The notes below the pieces were generated by a model, which saw nothing but the letters and a program-made list of their open reading frames with translations, was not told the DNA's origin and searched no databases. Below are positions 32,064-43,526 of a DNA stretch of 64,000 nucleotides, piece by piece; position 1 is the first letter of the stretch, and the number at the start of each line of letters is the position of its first letter. The position numbers and the translations under genes were made by a program. This stretch comes from Bradysia coprophila (Eukaryota; Arthropoda; Insecta; Diptera; Sciaridae): the NCBI RefSeq assembly GCF_014529535.1, contig NW_023503941.1, positions 4,214,942-4,278,941 on the forward strand. The letters are read 5' to 3'.

Positions 32064-33297
32064 TTAAATAATTCTCTTTACAAATTGTCTCAGTTTATCT
32101 TTGAGCACAGCCTCACTATTTTCGTCTTTTAAGTCTCTGGGAAGTGAATTGAACAAAACTAATCCCCTATGGAACAGTGAATTCGCTTGTTTAGTACTTC
32201 TCCTGTTCGTCACGTAGAAATCACTTCTCGACCTCGTTAGGTGCCCATGAATGTCACTATTGAACGTCACCATTTCTCCCAGGTACTTCGGTAGCAATCC
32301 TCGTCGTAGCTTGAATATAAATCTTACCGTTGTCCCGTACACCCTCAGCACGCTCACGCTCAGCAAGTTCAATGCCTCCAACATGAATGAAATTGGTGTA
32401 AGGTTTTTGCATTTTAGGACGGCTCTCATTGCTCTGGTTTGTAGTTTTTACAGTCTGTCAAATGCTCCTTGATCGCTCAAGAACAGTAATGACGAGCAGT
32501 AGTCAAAGTGTGGTGCTATTATCGCCTTGTATATGCTGATTCTTGCTCCCATTGTTATACTGCTGGCCAATCTCGACAAGACTCCAACCTTCTTTGCCAC
32601 TTTTTTGCTAACATATTCCACGTTTTCCTTGAAATCCAGTTTGTGATCGATCATGACCCCAAGGTATTTGATGTAATTCACAAATTCTAACTCCTCTCCA
32701 TCAACCATAATTCTGTTCACTGCCGATGCCATTGAAGAATTCCTTAGTACCATCACCTTTGTTTTGGACACGTTGAGTTTGAGTTTGTTCAGCCGCAACC
32801 ATTGATTGATTTTGTCTAGTTCACAATTCATCTGCGAACAGATTTATGAAGGCGTTCGTCAGGTGGGATGGCATGTCGTTGATATATAAGATGAATAAAA
32901 TCGCTCCCAGAACTGAGCCTTGAGGCACTCCAAGCTTGTTTGGCGTGGTTTTTGACAAGTGTCCTTCCACCTTCGTTCTTTGCCTTCTATTGTTTAGGTA
33001 GCCTTCAAACCATGCTAACGCTTTCGGCGAGAATCCTAAAACGTTTAATTTTCCAAGTAACCTTCCTCTGTCGATCGTCTCAAACGCACGCTTTAGGTCC
33101 AGAAAAACCGCCAGGATAATATCGCCATTTGAACTAATGTCTTTCCACTTCGCTAGGGCGAAGTTCAATGCAGTCTCGCAGGAGTGTTTCGCCCTGTATC
33201 CGGATTGGAATTTCGATAAAATGTCGTTGTCTTCGATGTACGATATTAACTGATCTTTGACTACTGTTTCCAATAGCTTCTCCAACGTTGGCAGCAT
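32064..33297 (-). pseudogene. Non-LTR retrotransposon reverse transcriptase, broken (jockey/CR1-like)
   Basis: Read on the minus strand, three pieces form one RT: LSKFQSGYRAKHSCETALN, VFLDLKRAFETIDRGRLL (first aspartate), GVPQGSVLGAILFILYIND, then INLFAD where the second catalytic pair should follow. A deletion with frameshift at ~32826 removes that box and moves into DKINQWLRLNKLKLNVSKTK, YIKYLGVMIDHKLDF and ISIYKAIIAPHFDYCSSLL. An in-frame TAA at about 32450 separates the final piece (KLQTRAMRAVLKC..., ending LRQFVKRII). The 5' part, including the endonuclease domain, is absent. Dead copy. The clade is judged by motif style only. Confidence 0.88.
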
Positions 33298-33299
33298 GT

Positions 33300-33650
33300 T
33301 TACGCTGCAAATAAGTTCACACCGTTACGTATGAAATGTTATGAAAAACGTTAAAATATTTGTAATAATGTAATTAACTGAAAGTCAGGGTTTTACGTCT
33401 GAAAATACCAAATAAAGTCTGCGGAAAATCAAGTACACCATGTTTAATTGACGACAAAACAAGGCATCAGAACAGTCGGAGCGTTTGCTGCGACTTAGCC
33501 CCGTACAACCCGTAATCCAATTTCGTCCGCAACCATTATACGTCCGTAGCCCTAATAAGCCCGGAACCCTAATACGTCTACAACCCTCTAATGCGTATGT
33601 CACCAATATGCAAGTCAAGTTGCGCATTGTCAAATTTACTGAAACTGTTC
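33300..33650. other. Intergenic, no gene recognised
   Basis: Contains the word ACTGAAAGTCAGGG (about 33380), found at several element ends in this window, and a run of CGTCCGTAGCCCTAAT / CGTCTACAACCCTAAT-like short repeats at 33520-33600. Confidence 0.35.
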
Positions 33651-33654
33651 ATTT

Positions 33655-34459
33655 TTAAAATTGCGCATAGCGCAATTACGAAAGCCCGTACGAAGTACCT
33701 TTCAAATAAAACCAACAATTTACGATATTATTTTAGAAACCCAAAATTTTTTGCCTTTATTCCATTCGGTATTCAATTATCTCTCAAATGAAACAGAAAC
33801 TAGCAAAATCGGTTGAGATTTAGTCGATTTATGTACAAAAAGCACTTAGGGCCGAGTAGCGGCCTTAGTGCAAGGGCCCAAATTTGAAACTTTTTTTGCC
33901 ATCATTCTATTCGGCATTCAATTATCTCTCAAATGAAACAAAAACTAGCAAAATCGGATGAGATTTACTCGATTTATGTGCAAAAAACACATAGGGCCGA
34001 GTAACGACCTTTGAGCCCTCCCAACAAGCCCACGTTGCATCTTACCCAAAAACAATGTTCAGCAACTTTGTTCTACTCGTCAATACCTTTCATTTGATAT
34101 ATAACAAGCAGCTACTGCGTGCGTATTTCGGTAGATATCGTCGAAAGACTGAAAAACACCTATAGGGCCCTAGCTCTGGAAGGGCCGACCCTACCATGCC
34201 CATTTTCGAACTTGACCTTACTTTTGTCGATACCAATCGGGAAAAAAAAGAATTTTGAAAAAAGGTTGTGATTTACTCTAGCTAGAGGGGTCACGGACGG
34301 ACGGACGGACGGACGGACGGACGGACATTTTTTTTTTTGCGGATTCGTCATCTATTAACATAACCAAATGCTTTGCCCTTACTGTCTGCTTCCAATTCGA
34401 CGTGTTACAAACGGCATATTAATCTTATAAGCCCCCAGTACTTCGTACGGGGCTAAAAA
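33655..34459 (+). mobile_element. CCCGTACGAAGTAC-ended repeat, member 2
   Basis: Left end GCGCATAGCGCAATTACG then AAAGCCCGTACGAAGTAC; right end CCCAGTACTTCGTACGGGGC. Inside are two partial ~144-bp units (CGATTTATGTGCAAAAA, GGGCCGAGTA), a GGAC microsatellite (34295-34326) and CCAATTCGACGTGTTACAAACG. It provides the empty site for the MITE in member 3. Confidence 0.8.
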
Positions 34460-35068
34460 TGTTATGAAAACCGTTGTAAAAACTTCGATGTTGACAAGAT
34501 CATTTAAGTAATTCTCAACCGCTTTTGAAAATCAACGAAAGTCAACTTGACGTTTGAATACCGAAAATACTACATACGAAGTTCATGGTCGACAATCAAA
34601 TGTTCCAGCATTAAAAAGGTTAAGCGAACCGCATGACGAGTGGGAACTTTGAAGCCAGAGCGAAGCGAGCGCCATTATTTATAAGAGTTGTGAAATTTCA
34701 ATGAAATAGTAGACAACTTCGACGAGGTTGAAGTAACTGAAATGTGAAACAACTTCGACGTGTTTTCCGAGTGCTTGCTTAATTTGGAAATTAAAAAAAT
34801 TAAACCGATGAACAAAGTAGTTAGAATAAAATGTAGATTTTCAGTGATTTCAAGACGATCAAGCATCCACATTCCGATTAAATGTGTTCCTGTCCCATTT
34901 TTTGTTTAAAGTATCTTATAGTGTTCAAATACCAAATCTTGTAACCATTCAATTTCACCGATCCGTACCAAACGGAACAGTTTTATTAGCCGTTCAAGTC
35001 TCACGGAAATGGGAGGAATAAGTAGAACAAGTCAAGTTGGGCATGGTCAAATTTACTGAAAGTGTTCA
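34460..35068. other. Intergenic, no gene recognised
   Basis: No gene or complete element. Short dispersed string CCAGAGCGAAGCGAGCGCC at 34652-34670. Confidence 0.35.
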
Positions 35069-35114
35069 TTTTTAAAATTGCGCATAGCGCAATTACGAAA
35101 GCCCGTACGAAGTA

Positions 35115-35238
35115 CAGTGAACGACATCTCAAATGTCTCACTGTCAAATTTTTCTGAGAATTTTATTGTGTCATTGCAAATTCACAATGACATTCTCTGA
35201 AAAAAATGACAGTGAGACCTTTGAGATGTCGTTCACTG
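35115..35238. mobile_element. 124-bp palindromic MITE with TA target duplication
   Basis: Ends CAGTGAACGACATCTCAAA / TTTGAGATGTCGTTCACTG; the whole element is a hairpin around TGCAAATTCA. It is flanked by TA on both sides. Member 2 has the uninterrupted sequence GAAGTACCTTTCAAATAAAACC at the same place, showing the empty site directly. TA duplication points to the Tc1/mariner superfamily. Confidence 0.88.
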
Positions 35239-35387
35239 TACCTCTCAAATAAAACCAACAATTTACGATATTATTTTAGAAACCCAAAATTGTTTGCCAA
35301 CTTTCTATTGGGTATTCAATTATCTCTCAAATGAATCAAAAACTAGCAAAATCGGATCAGATTTACTCGATTTATGTGCAAAAAACA

Positions 35388-36262
35388 CTTAGAGCCGAGT
35401 AGCGGCCTTAGTCCAAGGGCCCAAATTTGAAACTTTTTTCGACACGTTCTTTTCGGTATTCAATTATCTCTCAAATGAAACAAAATCTAGCAAAATCGGA
35501 TCAGATTTACTCAATTTATGTGCAAAAAACACTTAGAGCCGAGTAGCGGCCTTAGTCCAAGGGCCCAAATTTGAAACTTTTTTCGACACGTTCTTTTCGG
35601 TATTCAGTTACCTTCCATAAAAAACTAAATCTAGCAAAATCGGATGAGATTTACTCGATTTATGTGCAAAAAACACTTAGGGCCGAGTAGCGGCCTTAGT
35701 CCAAGGGCCCAAATTTGAAACTTTTTTCGACACGTTCTTTTCGGTATTCAGTTACCTTCCATAAAAAACTAAATCTAGCAAAATCGGATGAGATTTACTC
35801 GATTTATGTGCAAAAAACACTTAGGGCCGAGTAGCGGCCTTAGTCCAAGGGCCCAAATTTGAAACTTTTTTCGACACGTTCTTTTCGGTATTCAGTTACC
35901 TTCCATAAAAAACTAAATCTAGCAAAATCGGATGAGATTTACTCGATTTATGTGCAAAAAACACTTAGGGCCGAGTAGCGGCCTTAGTCCAAGCGCCCAA
36001 ATTTGAAACTTTTTTCGACACGTTCTTTTCGGTATTCAGTTACCTTCCATAAAAAACTAAATCTAGCAAAATCGGATGAGATTTACTCGATTTATGTGCA
36101 AAAAACACTTAGGGCCGAGTAGCGGCCTTAGTCCAAGGGCCCAAATTTGAAACTTTTTTCGACACGTTCTTTTCGGTATTCAGTTACCTTCCATAAAAAA
36201 CTAAATCTAGCAAAATCGGATGAGATTTACTCGATTTATGTGCAAAAAACACTTAGGGCCGA
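35388..36262 (+). repeat. ~144-bp tandem array, about six units
   Basis: GCCGAGTAGCGGCCTTAG recurs at about 35393, 35537, 35681, 35826, 35969 and 36112, with a closing GCCGAGTAACGACC at about 36258, spaced 143-146 bases. The units are nearly identical, especially the last four, implying recent expansion inside member 3. Confidence 0.92.
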
Positions 36263-36730
36263 GTAACGACCTTTGAGCCCTCCCAACAAGTTCGCGTTGC
36301 ATCTTACCCAAAAACAATGTTCAGCAACTTTGTTCTACTCGTCAATACCTTTCATTTGATATATCACAAGCAGCTATTGCGTGCGTATTTCGGTAGATAT
36401 CGTCGAAAGACTGAAAAACACCTATAGGGCCCTAGCTCTGGAGGGGCCGACCCTACCATGCCCATTTTCGAACTTGACCTTACTTTTTTCGATACCAATC
36501 GGGGAAAAAAAGAATTTTGAAAAAAGGTTGTGATTTACTCTAGCTAGAGGGGTCACGGACGGACGGACGGACGGACGGACGGACGGACGGACGGACATTT
36601 TTTTTATTGCGGATTCGTCATCTATGAACACAACCAAATGCTTTGCCCTTACTTTTTGCTTCCAATTCGACGTGTTACAAACGGCATATTAATCTTATAA
36701 GCCCCCAGTACTTCGTACGGGGCTAAAAAT

Positions 36731-38210
36731 TGGTCTAGATAACTGTAAAATAGTAATTAGGTATCTGGAGCAAACATCTAAATTATTCAACAGTTTTTAA
36801 TAGAGTCAAAGAAAACTTTTTGGTCAAAGCATCATGATCTCACCACGCGTCACCTCGTCACCTTGGTGCACGACACGTCACCTCGCCGCACCACGCGTCA
36901 CCTCCTCGCACCATGCGTCACCTCGGTGCAAGGATTCATGCGATGGTAAAGAATTGTTGATCGATTGAAAATGCAGGGGATTATCAACCCTCTGTGAACC
37001 GGAGAGTAAAAAGGGTGATCCAAGTGGATAACTCCCACTGTCAGTGGTCCAACGTTCCAACTCTACAGGTTATGTGCACAGGCAAAAGCTCTTGATGTCA
37101 CGGTCATTCAAAATTATTAGAATGATCTACTTTTCATGACACACGTTTCTCTTGTGGAATTAATAACCTCATGTCCCACGGACCATATTACCCAGAGCTG
37201 TCATTATTTTGGTCGTCTATATTGATAACAGATGTAAATGCAAGTTTTGGACGTTATGTCCTTTTCAGAAAAGGCGGCGTTCTGTGCCCACACTTTCCTT
37301 CTCACCACCTCTTGTTGAAACCCGAAGAGGGGCTTCTACTGATTTCCTGAAAACACAGTCATGAAAACAACCAAAATATTCGTCGAAGCCAAGGTTCTGA
37401 AGAACAGGTTAAGACAACCACGGAGGCGGTTGACACCAAAATTTATCAACGCACTCGCTACAGATTGTGTGTGAAATTAACTTGAAGAAAATATTTTTTT
37501 TTTCGAAAATTTAGAATTTTGTTTTCGTTAAGTTGCATTTTTCATATAAACTTCGTAGGTGTTGACGCAATTTGTGTGTCACCGCCTTCGTGATCAATTC
37601 AGAGTTCTTTCAGAACCTTGGAGAGAGCCACCAAAATTATGAAAAATTTATTATGGCCAATCATGTAAACATACAACAATACAGATCATCTTCAAGTAAC
37701 GGTACTTTCAGACGTAACCTCACTTAAATTGCGTTAAATGTTTCGTTCATTTATTCATTTGTATGAGACTTTTTTAATGTAGCGCGTATCATTTAGGTTT
37801 TGTTTTTCGGTGGTCGCGTTTTTACTGGCTGCGCCAATTTGAGCTGTCTTCTTTTTCCGCATAAACAAAATATTGTGTCTACAACTGATGAAAATGTTTA
37901 TTTTTCTATAACATCAAGTCTTATCAATCAAAATTCGCCTAAAAGCATTTCTCACATAGAAAAAAAGTTTAACACCAAAACAACTGATAAAAATACTTGC
38001 GGTTTCCGAAACTCAAGGCTTATCAACTATAATTTGCATAATTGCATTTTGCTCGTAAAAAGTATTAATATTAGGAAATAGAACCCTGAAAAGGGGCAAT
38101 GCGACATAGCTTTCTGTAATACTTCCAATGACATTTGATAACGTTTTCGGTGACGCATTCTGTGTTTGAACTCAAAAACTTAAACAAAAATTTACGCCAC
38201 AAATCGGATA
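36731..38210. other. Intergenic; 20-bp minisatellite, otherwise no gene
   Basis: At 36841-36942 about five units of CACCACGCGTCACCTCSTCG (20 bp) are GC-rich compared with the surroundings. Near 37560-37620 and 38140-38215 are fragments of the GCGTCA hairpin family (GTTGACGCAATTTGTGTGTCACC, GGTGACGCATTCTGTG). The strip 37645-37735 has a relative at 23735-23800 and, inverted, at 40735-40780. No exon recognised. Confidence 0.5.
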
Positions 38211-38211
38211 T

Positions 38212-38894
38212 TACGTTGCATTTACGGATGATTTTGCGAGAGCGTCAATGGATGTGTGTATTGCATGGAACTGAAAAGCCAAGTCTTCGATTTTGACGTA
38301 CACACAATGATCCGACTCGCATCTGCATCTCTTGAACCCAATGTCGACCGCGAACTTATCGAATCTCTCGTTCCATACACGAGATGCCTGTTTCAGACCA
38401 AACAACGATTTAATTAGCTTACATGCCTTCGAACTGTCTTTCTCGAATCCAATTGGTTGGTCCGTCTAGATTTCCTCTTTCAAATGACCATTCAAAAATG
38501 CAGATTTGACATCCATTTGTTCCACCAAATATCCAAGTTTCTTCGTAGTCAAATGCCTTCTTTTGAGTGAATCCACGGGCCTTCAGCCTTGCTTTGTATT
38601 TATCGACATCGTCGTTCGTTTTGAATTTCAGCTTGAACGTCCACTTGCACGATATCGTCTATCGTCCCCGAGGTAAGTCAGTTAGAACCCAAGTTCTGTT
38701 TTCGATCAATGAAGAATATTCTTTCTCCATTGCTTCTTTCCATTTGGGCCAATCATTTGTTCCTGCATACTATCCGTTATTATTATTATTATTAGTAAAT
38801 TTTTTTCCTCCAAGACAACCTCGACGCGGAACTTCCAATTATTGAAATTCGTTCCATCGAATTGGACAGATTTATTGAAACGACTGTCTTCCAT
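38212..38894 (-). pseudogene. Ty1/copia retrotransposon relic, gag start fused to RT
   Basis: On the minus strand the start of a copia Gag is seen (MEDSRFNKSVQFDGTNFNNW, then KFRVEVVLEEKNLL from 38894). It is followed directly by a short TTA/TAA repeat (38776-38797), then Pol reverse-transcriptase pieces: NDWPKWKEAMEKEYSSL-like, a frameshifted CKWTFKLKF region, QKKAFDYEE-like, and FGLKQASRVWNERFDKF with CESDHCVYVK near 38300-38405. Most of gag, protease and integrase is missing between the first two pieces, so this is an internally deleted, frameshifted copy. Confidence 0.8.
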
Positions 38895-38970
38895 ACTTGC
38901 TGATACGTACAAACATATACAAAAGATGTCTTTATTGAAAGGCTAACTTGAAGAAAGGAAAACAAAATAT

Positions 38971-40275
38971 TTTTAGTCCCGTACGAAGTACGAAGGGGCT
39001 TATAGGATTACGATGCCGTGTGTAATTGATGGAATTCGAAGCAGACGGTAAGGGCAAAGTGTTTGCCTATGTTCATAGATGACGAATCCGCAATAAAAAT
39101 TTGGGCCGTCTGTCCGTCTGTCCGTCTGTCTGTCACGTCGATATCTTGAGTAAATCAAATCCGATTTCAAAAAATTTTTTTTCCCTGAAAGATAGTCAAA
39201 ATAGTGAGGCTAAATTCAAAGATGGGCATATTCGGGTCGGCCCTTCGTGAGTTAGGGCCACCTAAGTGATTTAAGGTCTTTTGGTGATATTTATGGCAAA
39301 ATAAACGATGGAAATGTAAATGACACGGCAAATGATAGGTATTGTCAATACCAATACAGGAAAAAAAAGTTTTTTAAAATCGGGTGAGTGGACCGTGAGT
39401 TAGGGCCTAAGAAGTGAAAAGCTACGAGGGCCCTATGTGTATTTTACATAGAACTCGAGCAAATTTCATCCGTTTTTCGTAATTTTTGTTTCATTTGGAA
39501 GGTAATCAAAGGTCGAATAGAATGTTGTTGAAAAAAAATTAAATTTGGGTCCTTGCACTAAGGCCGCTACTAGGGCCCTATGTGTATTTTACATATAACT
39601 CGAGCAAATTTCATCCGTTTTTCGTAATTTTTGTTTCATTTGGAAGGTAATCAAAGGCCGAATAGAATGTTGTTGAAAAAAAATTAAATTTGGGTCCTTG
39701 GACTAAGGCCACTACTAGGGCCCTATGTGTATTTTACATTGAACTCGAGTAAATTTCATTCGTTTTTCGTAATTTTTGTGTCACTTGGAAGGTAATCAAA
39801 GGCCGAATAGAATGTTGTTGAAAAAAAAATTAAATTTGGGTCCTCGGACTAAGGCCGCTACTAGGGCCCTATGCGTATTTTACATACAACTCGAGTAAAT
39901 TTCATCCGTTTTTCGTAATTTTTGTTTCATTTGAAAGATAATCGAACACCGAATAGAATGTTGTTGAAAAAAAAATTAAATTTGGGTCCTTGAACTAAGG
40001 CCGCTACTAGGGCCCTATGTGTATTTTACATATAACTCGAGCAAATTTCATCCGTTTTTCGTATTTTTTGTTTCATTTGGAAGGTAATCAAAGGCCGAAT
40101 AGAATGTAGTTGAAAAAAAAATTAAATTTGGATCCTCGGACTGAGGCCGATACTAGGCCCTATGTGTATTTATACTCAATAAATTAAAATTTTAGGGCTA
40201 TTTGAAATTTTTGTTTTATTTGAAAGGAACGTCGTACGGGGCTTCGTAATTGCGCTATGCGCAATTTCTAAGATG
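38971..40275 (-). mobile_element. CCCGTACGAAGTAC-ended repeat, member 4 (reverse)
   Basis: Runs from TAGTCCCGTACGAAGTACG to GTCGTACGGGGCTTCGTAATTGCGC, the mirror of members 2 and 3. Inside are a GTCCGTCTGTCC microsatellite (39109-39133) and about five ~140-bp units (39425-40165) with CTAGGGCCCTATGTGTATTTTACAT and GGTCCTTGGACTAAGGCCGC. These are diverged reverse complements of the member-3 unit. Confidence 0.8.
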
Positions 40276-40481
40276 TACACATTACATAATAATTTTACTT
40301 TAACTACTTTAACCGGCGCAATAGGCTTACGGTCAAAGTAGGACAGACGCACTTGGGTCACGTACGCAATAGATATACGGGTTTGTACGGGGCTCAGTCG
40401 CAGCAAACGCTCCGAATGTTCTGATGGCTCGTTTTTTGCTAAATTTGCATTGCTAGAGATCATCTTCAACGATGTTTGAAA

Positions 40482-40667
40482 CAAGGCTGTATACTTTGGG
40501 GAGGTCACGCAGATGCAGATACGCGGGTTACACACCACGTTTCTCACAAAAAATTCACCACGCCATACAAATTCAATTGTGGTGAACCTGTTTGTATGGA
40601 AAAGGTGTGTTCCCGCGTATCTAATAAAATGGCGATCTGCGTGACCTCCCCAAACTATACAGCCTTG
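40482..40667. mobile_element. 186-bp hAT-type MITE, CAAGGCTGTATA ends
   Basis: Ends CAAGGCTGTATACTTTGGGG / CCCCAAACTATACAGCCTTG with the inverted match continuing through AGGTCACGCAGAT. Exact 8-bp duplication GTTTGAAA (40474-40481, 40668-40675). Related to 14449-14639. Confidence 0.92.
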
Positions 40668-40679
40668 GTTTGAAATGCA

Positions 40680-41345
40680 ATCCGCATTAAGAAATGCCAT
40701 CCACGTAAAAAAAAAGTCATACAAATAATTGAACGAAACTTAAGTGAGGTTACGTTCGAAAGTACCAGATGATCCATGTAAATGAGAAGTTACTTCCGAA
40801 CTCAAAATGTGAATGCGGTCATTTGCAGTATTATTCTACCCTAATAATAATAGGCGTCATATAGACTACAACAAGACTTACACTGAAAAGTGAATTGTAA
40901 AATGCAGGTGTTAAATGACCACCGGCCACATTTTTTCTCTTAAAATATCAATTAGAAAAGAATTAACAAAATCAATGTTTATTTACTTGATCGTAAATAA
41001 ATTGATTGAAATGTATTATACCCGTACTAACGAAGTGCGAAGTACTTGTCAGATCAAAAACAAAATCGTTTGTAACAGGGTTCATCTGCAGAAAAAAAGG
41101 TTCACTGAGCCCATTCAGATAAAATATCTATCTCTATGACTGAGCCAAAGTAAAACATTAAATTTGTATAAATGGCCGCGTTGTCAGTGCTTCCTACTTA
41201 CGGTACTGTATGACATACAGTGAATGTGTATTTTAAGAATATCTCATCGTTTTCACTGTATAAATTTCAGCCGATTCAAATTGTCGGGCCTTTGTTACCC
41301 AAAACGAACTTCACTCCATTTAAAAACAGTTATAACTGCTCTTTA

Positions 41346-41376
<31 letters not shown>

Positions 41377-41690
41377 TTTCCATTGTTGTGCCATAACAGG
41401 TGAGTAAATGAAGTGAAGTGCGGATGAAGCTTAAACTCTTAAACACGAAACGCACTTCACTCCGTTTACTCACCAGTCAATAGACAAATGTTATCATTGT
41501 TAAACAGACTGTTAAGTAAACGGAGAGCTGGTCGGCGTAAGTGCGTATCTTCATAACTTTGCTTTCGACCGGGTTTTGATTTTTGTTTGTTTACACGTTA
41601 GCGCATGTTGTTGACAATTTTTTTTTTACATTTGAAGGTTACATAGATTGCTTTATGAAGAAGGACTTCACCTTGCAAAAATTAAAGACC
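40680..41690. other. Intergenic with (CT)n and a small hairpin
   Basis: A pure CT microsatellite occupies about 41346-41372. At 41400-41475, GGTGAGTAAATGAAGTGAAGTGCG is mirrored by CGCACTTCACTCCGTTTACTCACC. No gene seen. Confidence 0.55.
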
Positions 41691-42095
41691 TTGGTCAGAA
41701 ATTTTCAAGAAGGCGAAAAATATTTTGACCATAGCACTGCACCAAACACTCGAACAGATTTTTTTAACGAAAAATCGACTCATCTTCTCATATAAATAGC
41801 GGCAGCATTGTACCAACCTTACACACTTAATTTATAAGAGAAATTTTGATTTGAAAATTCTATTCTCGTGATTGGTTCTTTCGTAGCACTGTACCAAGCA
41901 CGATTAAAGAATTTTCAAGATGGACCTACTTGACGCAGTACTACTGCGACAGTAGTAGTCAAAATTTCTCAGATAAATTAAGTTTGTGAGGTTGGTATAA
42001 TGTTACTGTGTCGCAGTTTTATATAGAAGAAGAGAGGCCGATTTTCTGTTAAAAAAATGTGTTCTAGTGCTTGGTTCAGTGCTATGGTTCGATAC
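41690..42095. repeat. Imperfect ~400-bp inverted repeat
   Basis: The left side (CCATAGCACTGCACCAA, CGAACAGATTTTTTTAACG, ACCAACCTTACACACTTAATTTAT) is mirrored at the right (AAATTAAGTTTGTGAGGTTGGT, TTAAAAAAATGTGTTC, TTGGTTCAGTGCTATGG). The arms have diverged. The next hAT-type element inserted just beyond its right end. Confidence 0.65.
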
Positions 42096-42107
42096 TATGG
42101 TTTGACT

Positions 42108-43518
42108 CAGAGACACTTTTAACATACAAGCTCGTGGGACAAATCCCACGCAGGCCCCTGTCTCGTCCCCCCCAGTCGATCTTGGTCCCCCCCAGTCCCA
42201 CGCAGTCAATTCAGAATAAAACTTGTGGAAAAAGAAAATATCTATGAATATTGTTAGTGCTAATAGTTACGAGGTTAGAAATCTGTTTCTCCTTTTTTAG
42301 GAAAAAATTTCACCTCCAGCGGACGTTTAATTCACAAACGTTTGAAAAAGTTAACATTCTGTTCCAATTTACAGGGTTTCAGTCAATAACTAGTACGTGA
42401 GAACTGGTACGTGAGAAATAACTGCTCTGTAAGTCTTTTGTAAGGATTTAACCGAGAATCTAAGAAATTATGCATATTTGAAAAGATACGACGTTTTCTA
42501 GAAAACGTTTTGTGGATGTGGACAATTCTGTTTTTTAATTAGAGAATTAGACCCATGCGAATAAGAGAGTCAGGAATTATTAGGAGAAACTGAGCAAAAA
42601 ATAAATAGTTAAAACATGACTGCGACATTTGATGAGAACTACACCTTTTTTAAATTTCGTCTTCCCTTTCAGTAAATGATACGTATCATACAAAGTCCTA
42701 ACACTTATACAATATACCAAAAAAAGAAAGAAATAATTGTAGCTCGCTCCGCTCGCGATCCTGACTCCCTCAAGCTAGGAAATATTTCAATGTTCAATGA
42801 TTCTATCTTTTTACTTCAAATTACTTACGGATGTACCCGTTCTTTACTCCCTTCTAAACTTATCTAAAAACACAATCACCTATGGTACTATACTGAAACA
42901 TCCACTCGAAAAATTTTGGATATCAGACAGGAAATCTTGGAATCTTGGTTTGGTTATTAATAAGTCATAAAAATGATCGCCTCTGAGGCCATATTTGCTT
43001 CAAGCACACAAATGAAATTTATGCCATGTCAGTCGACTCTGGCCACGGGCCTGTAAAATTCAGGATGCGATTAACCTATGCACTAGGTCCAAGGCGTTGG
43101 ACCGATAAGGGGGTATTAGAAAATAGATTAACCAGCTGAAAAACCAAGATAACAAAACATTTTGAAATACAAATGAATATAGCTTTTTTATGTACAAAAT
43201 TGCAAAATTTTCTCGCTCGCTCCGCTCGCGATTACTTTCTCTTTATTTCATAACTTTACATTCTCTACGTTGCAAAAACTCGGTAAACTTCTAATACTGA
43301 AAATTATTTTTGACAATTTGAATTGAACTAAAAAGTCAGCCACAATATTTGATATTCATATTTATATGCGGGTGTAGGCTCATCTTTAGAAAAGCTTGAC
43401 CAAACCTATAACTATATAGTTCGTCTAAGGACCAAACCCTTAGGGCCCCTCTAAGCTTGAAGAATAGGGCCCCTCTCGCCTCGTCCCCCGTACTCAAAAA
43501 TCCTTAAAAGTGTCTCTG
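42108..43518. mobile_element. 1411-bp hAT-type element, CAGAGACACTTTTAA ends
   Basis: Inverted ends CAGAGACACTTTTAA / TTAAAAGTGTCTCTG with an exact 8-bp duplication GTTTGACT (42100-42107, 43519-43526). The CAGAG start fits hAT ends. It contains two CTCGCTCCGCTCGCGAT words (about 42743 and 43215) and C-rich stretches near both ends (CTCGTCCCCCC at 42163, CTCGTCCCCCG at 43480). No transposase frame recognised, so non-autonomous. Confidence 0.9.
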
Positions 43519-43526
43519 GTTTGACT

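Larger units (their letters stand above)
35069..36730 (+). mobile_element. CCCGTACGAAGTAC-ended repeat, member 3, expanded
   Basis: Same ends as member 2 (left GCGCATAGCGCAATTACG / CCCGTACGAAGTAC; right AGTACTTCGTACGGGGC). It is enlarged by amplification of the internal ~144-bp unit and carries a nested MITE at 35115-35238. GGAC microsatellite at 36557-36597. Confidence 0.82.

Noticed and set aside
32508..32690. Plus-strand frame across the non-LTR element
   Set aside because: Shadow of the minus-strand reverse transcriptase.
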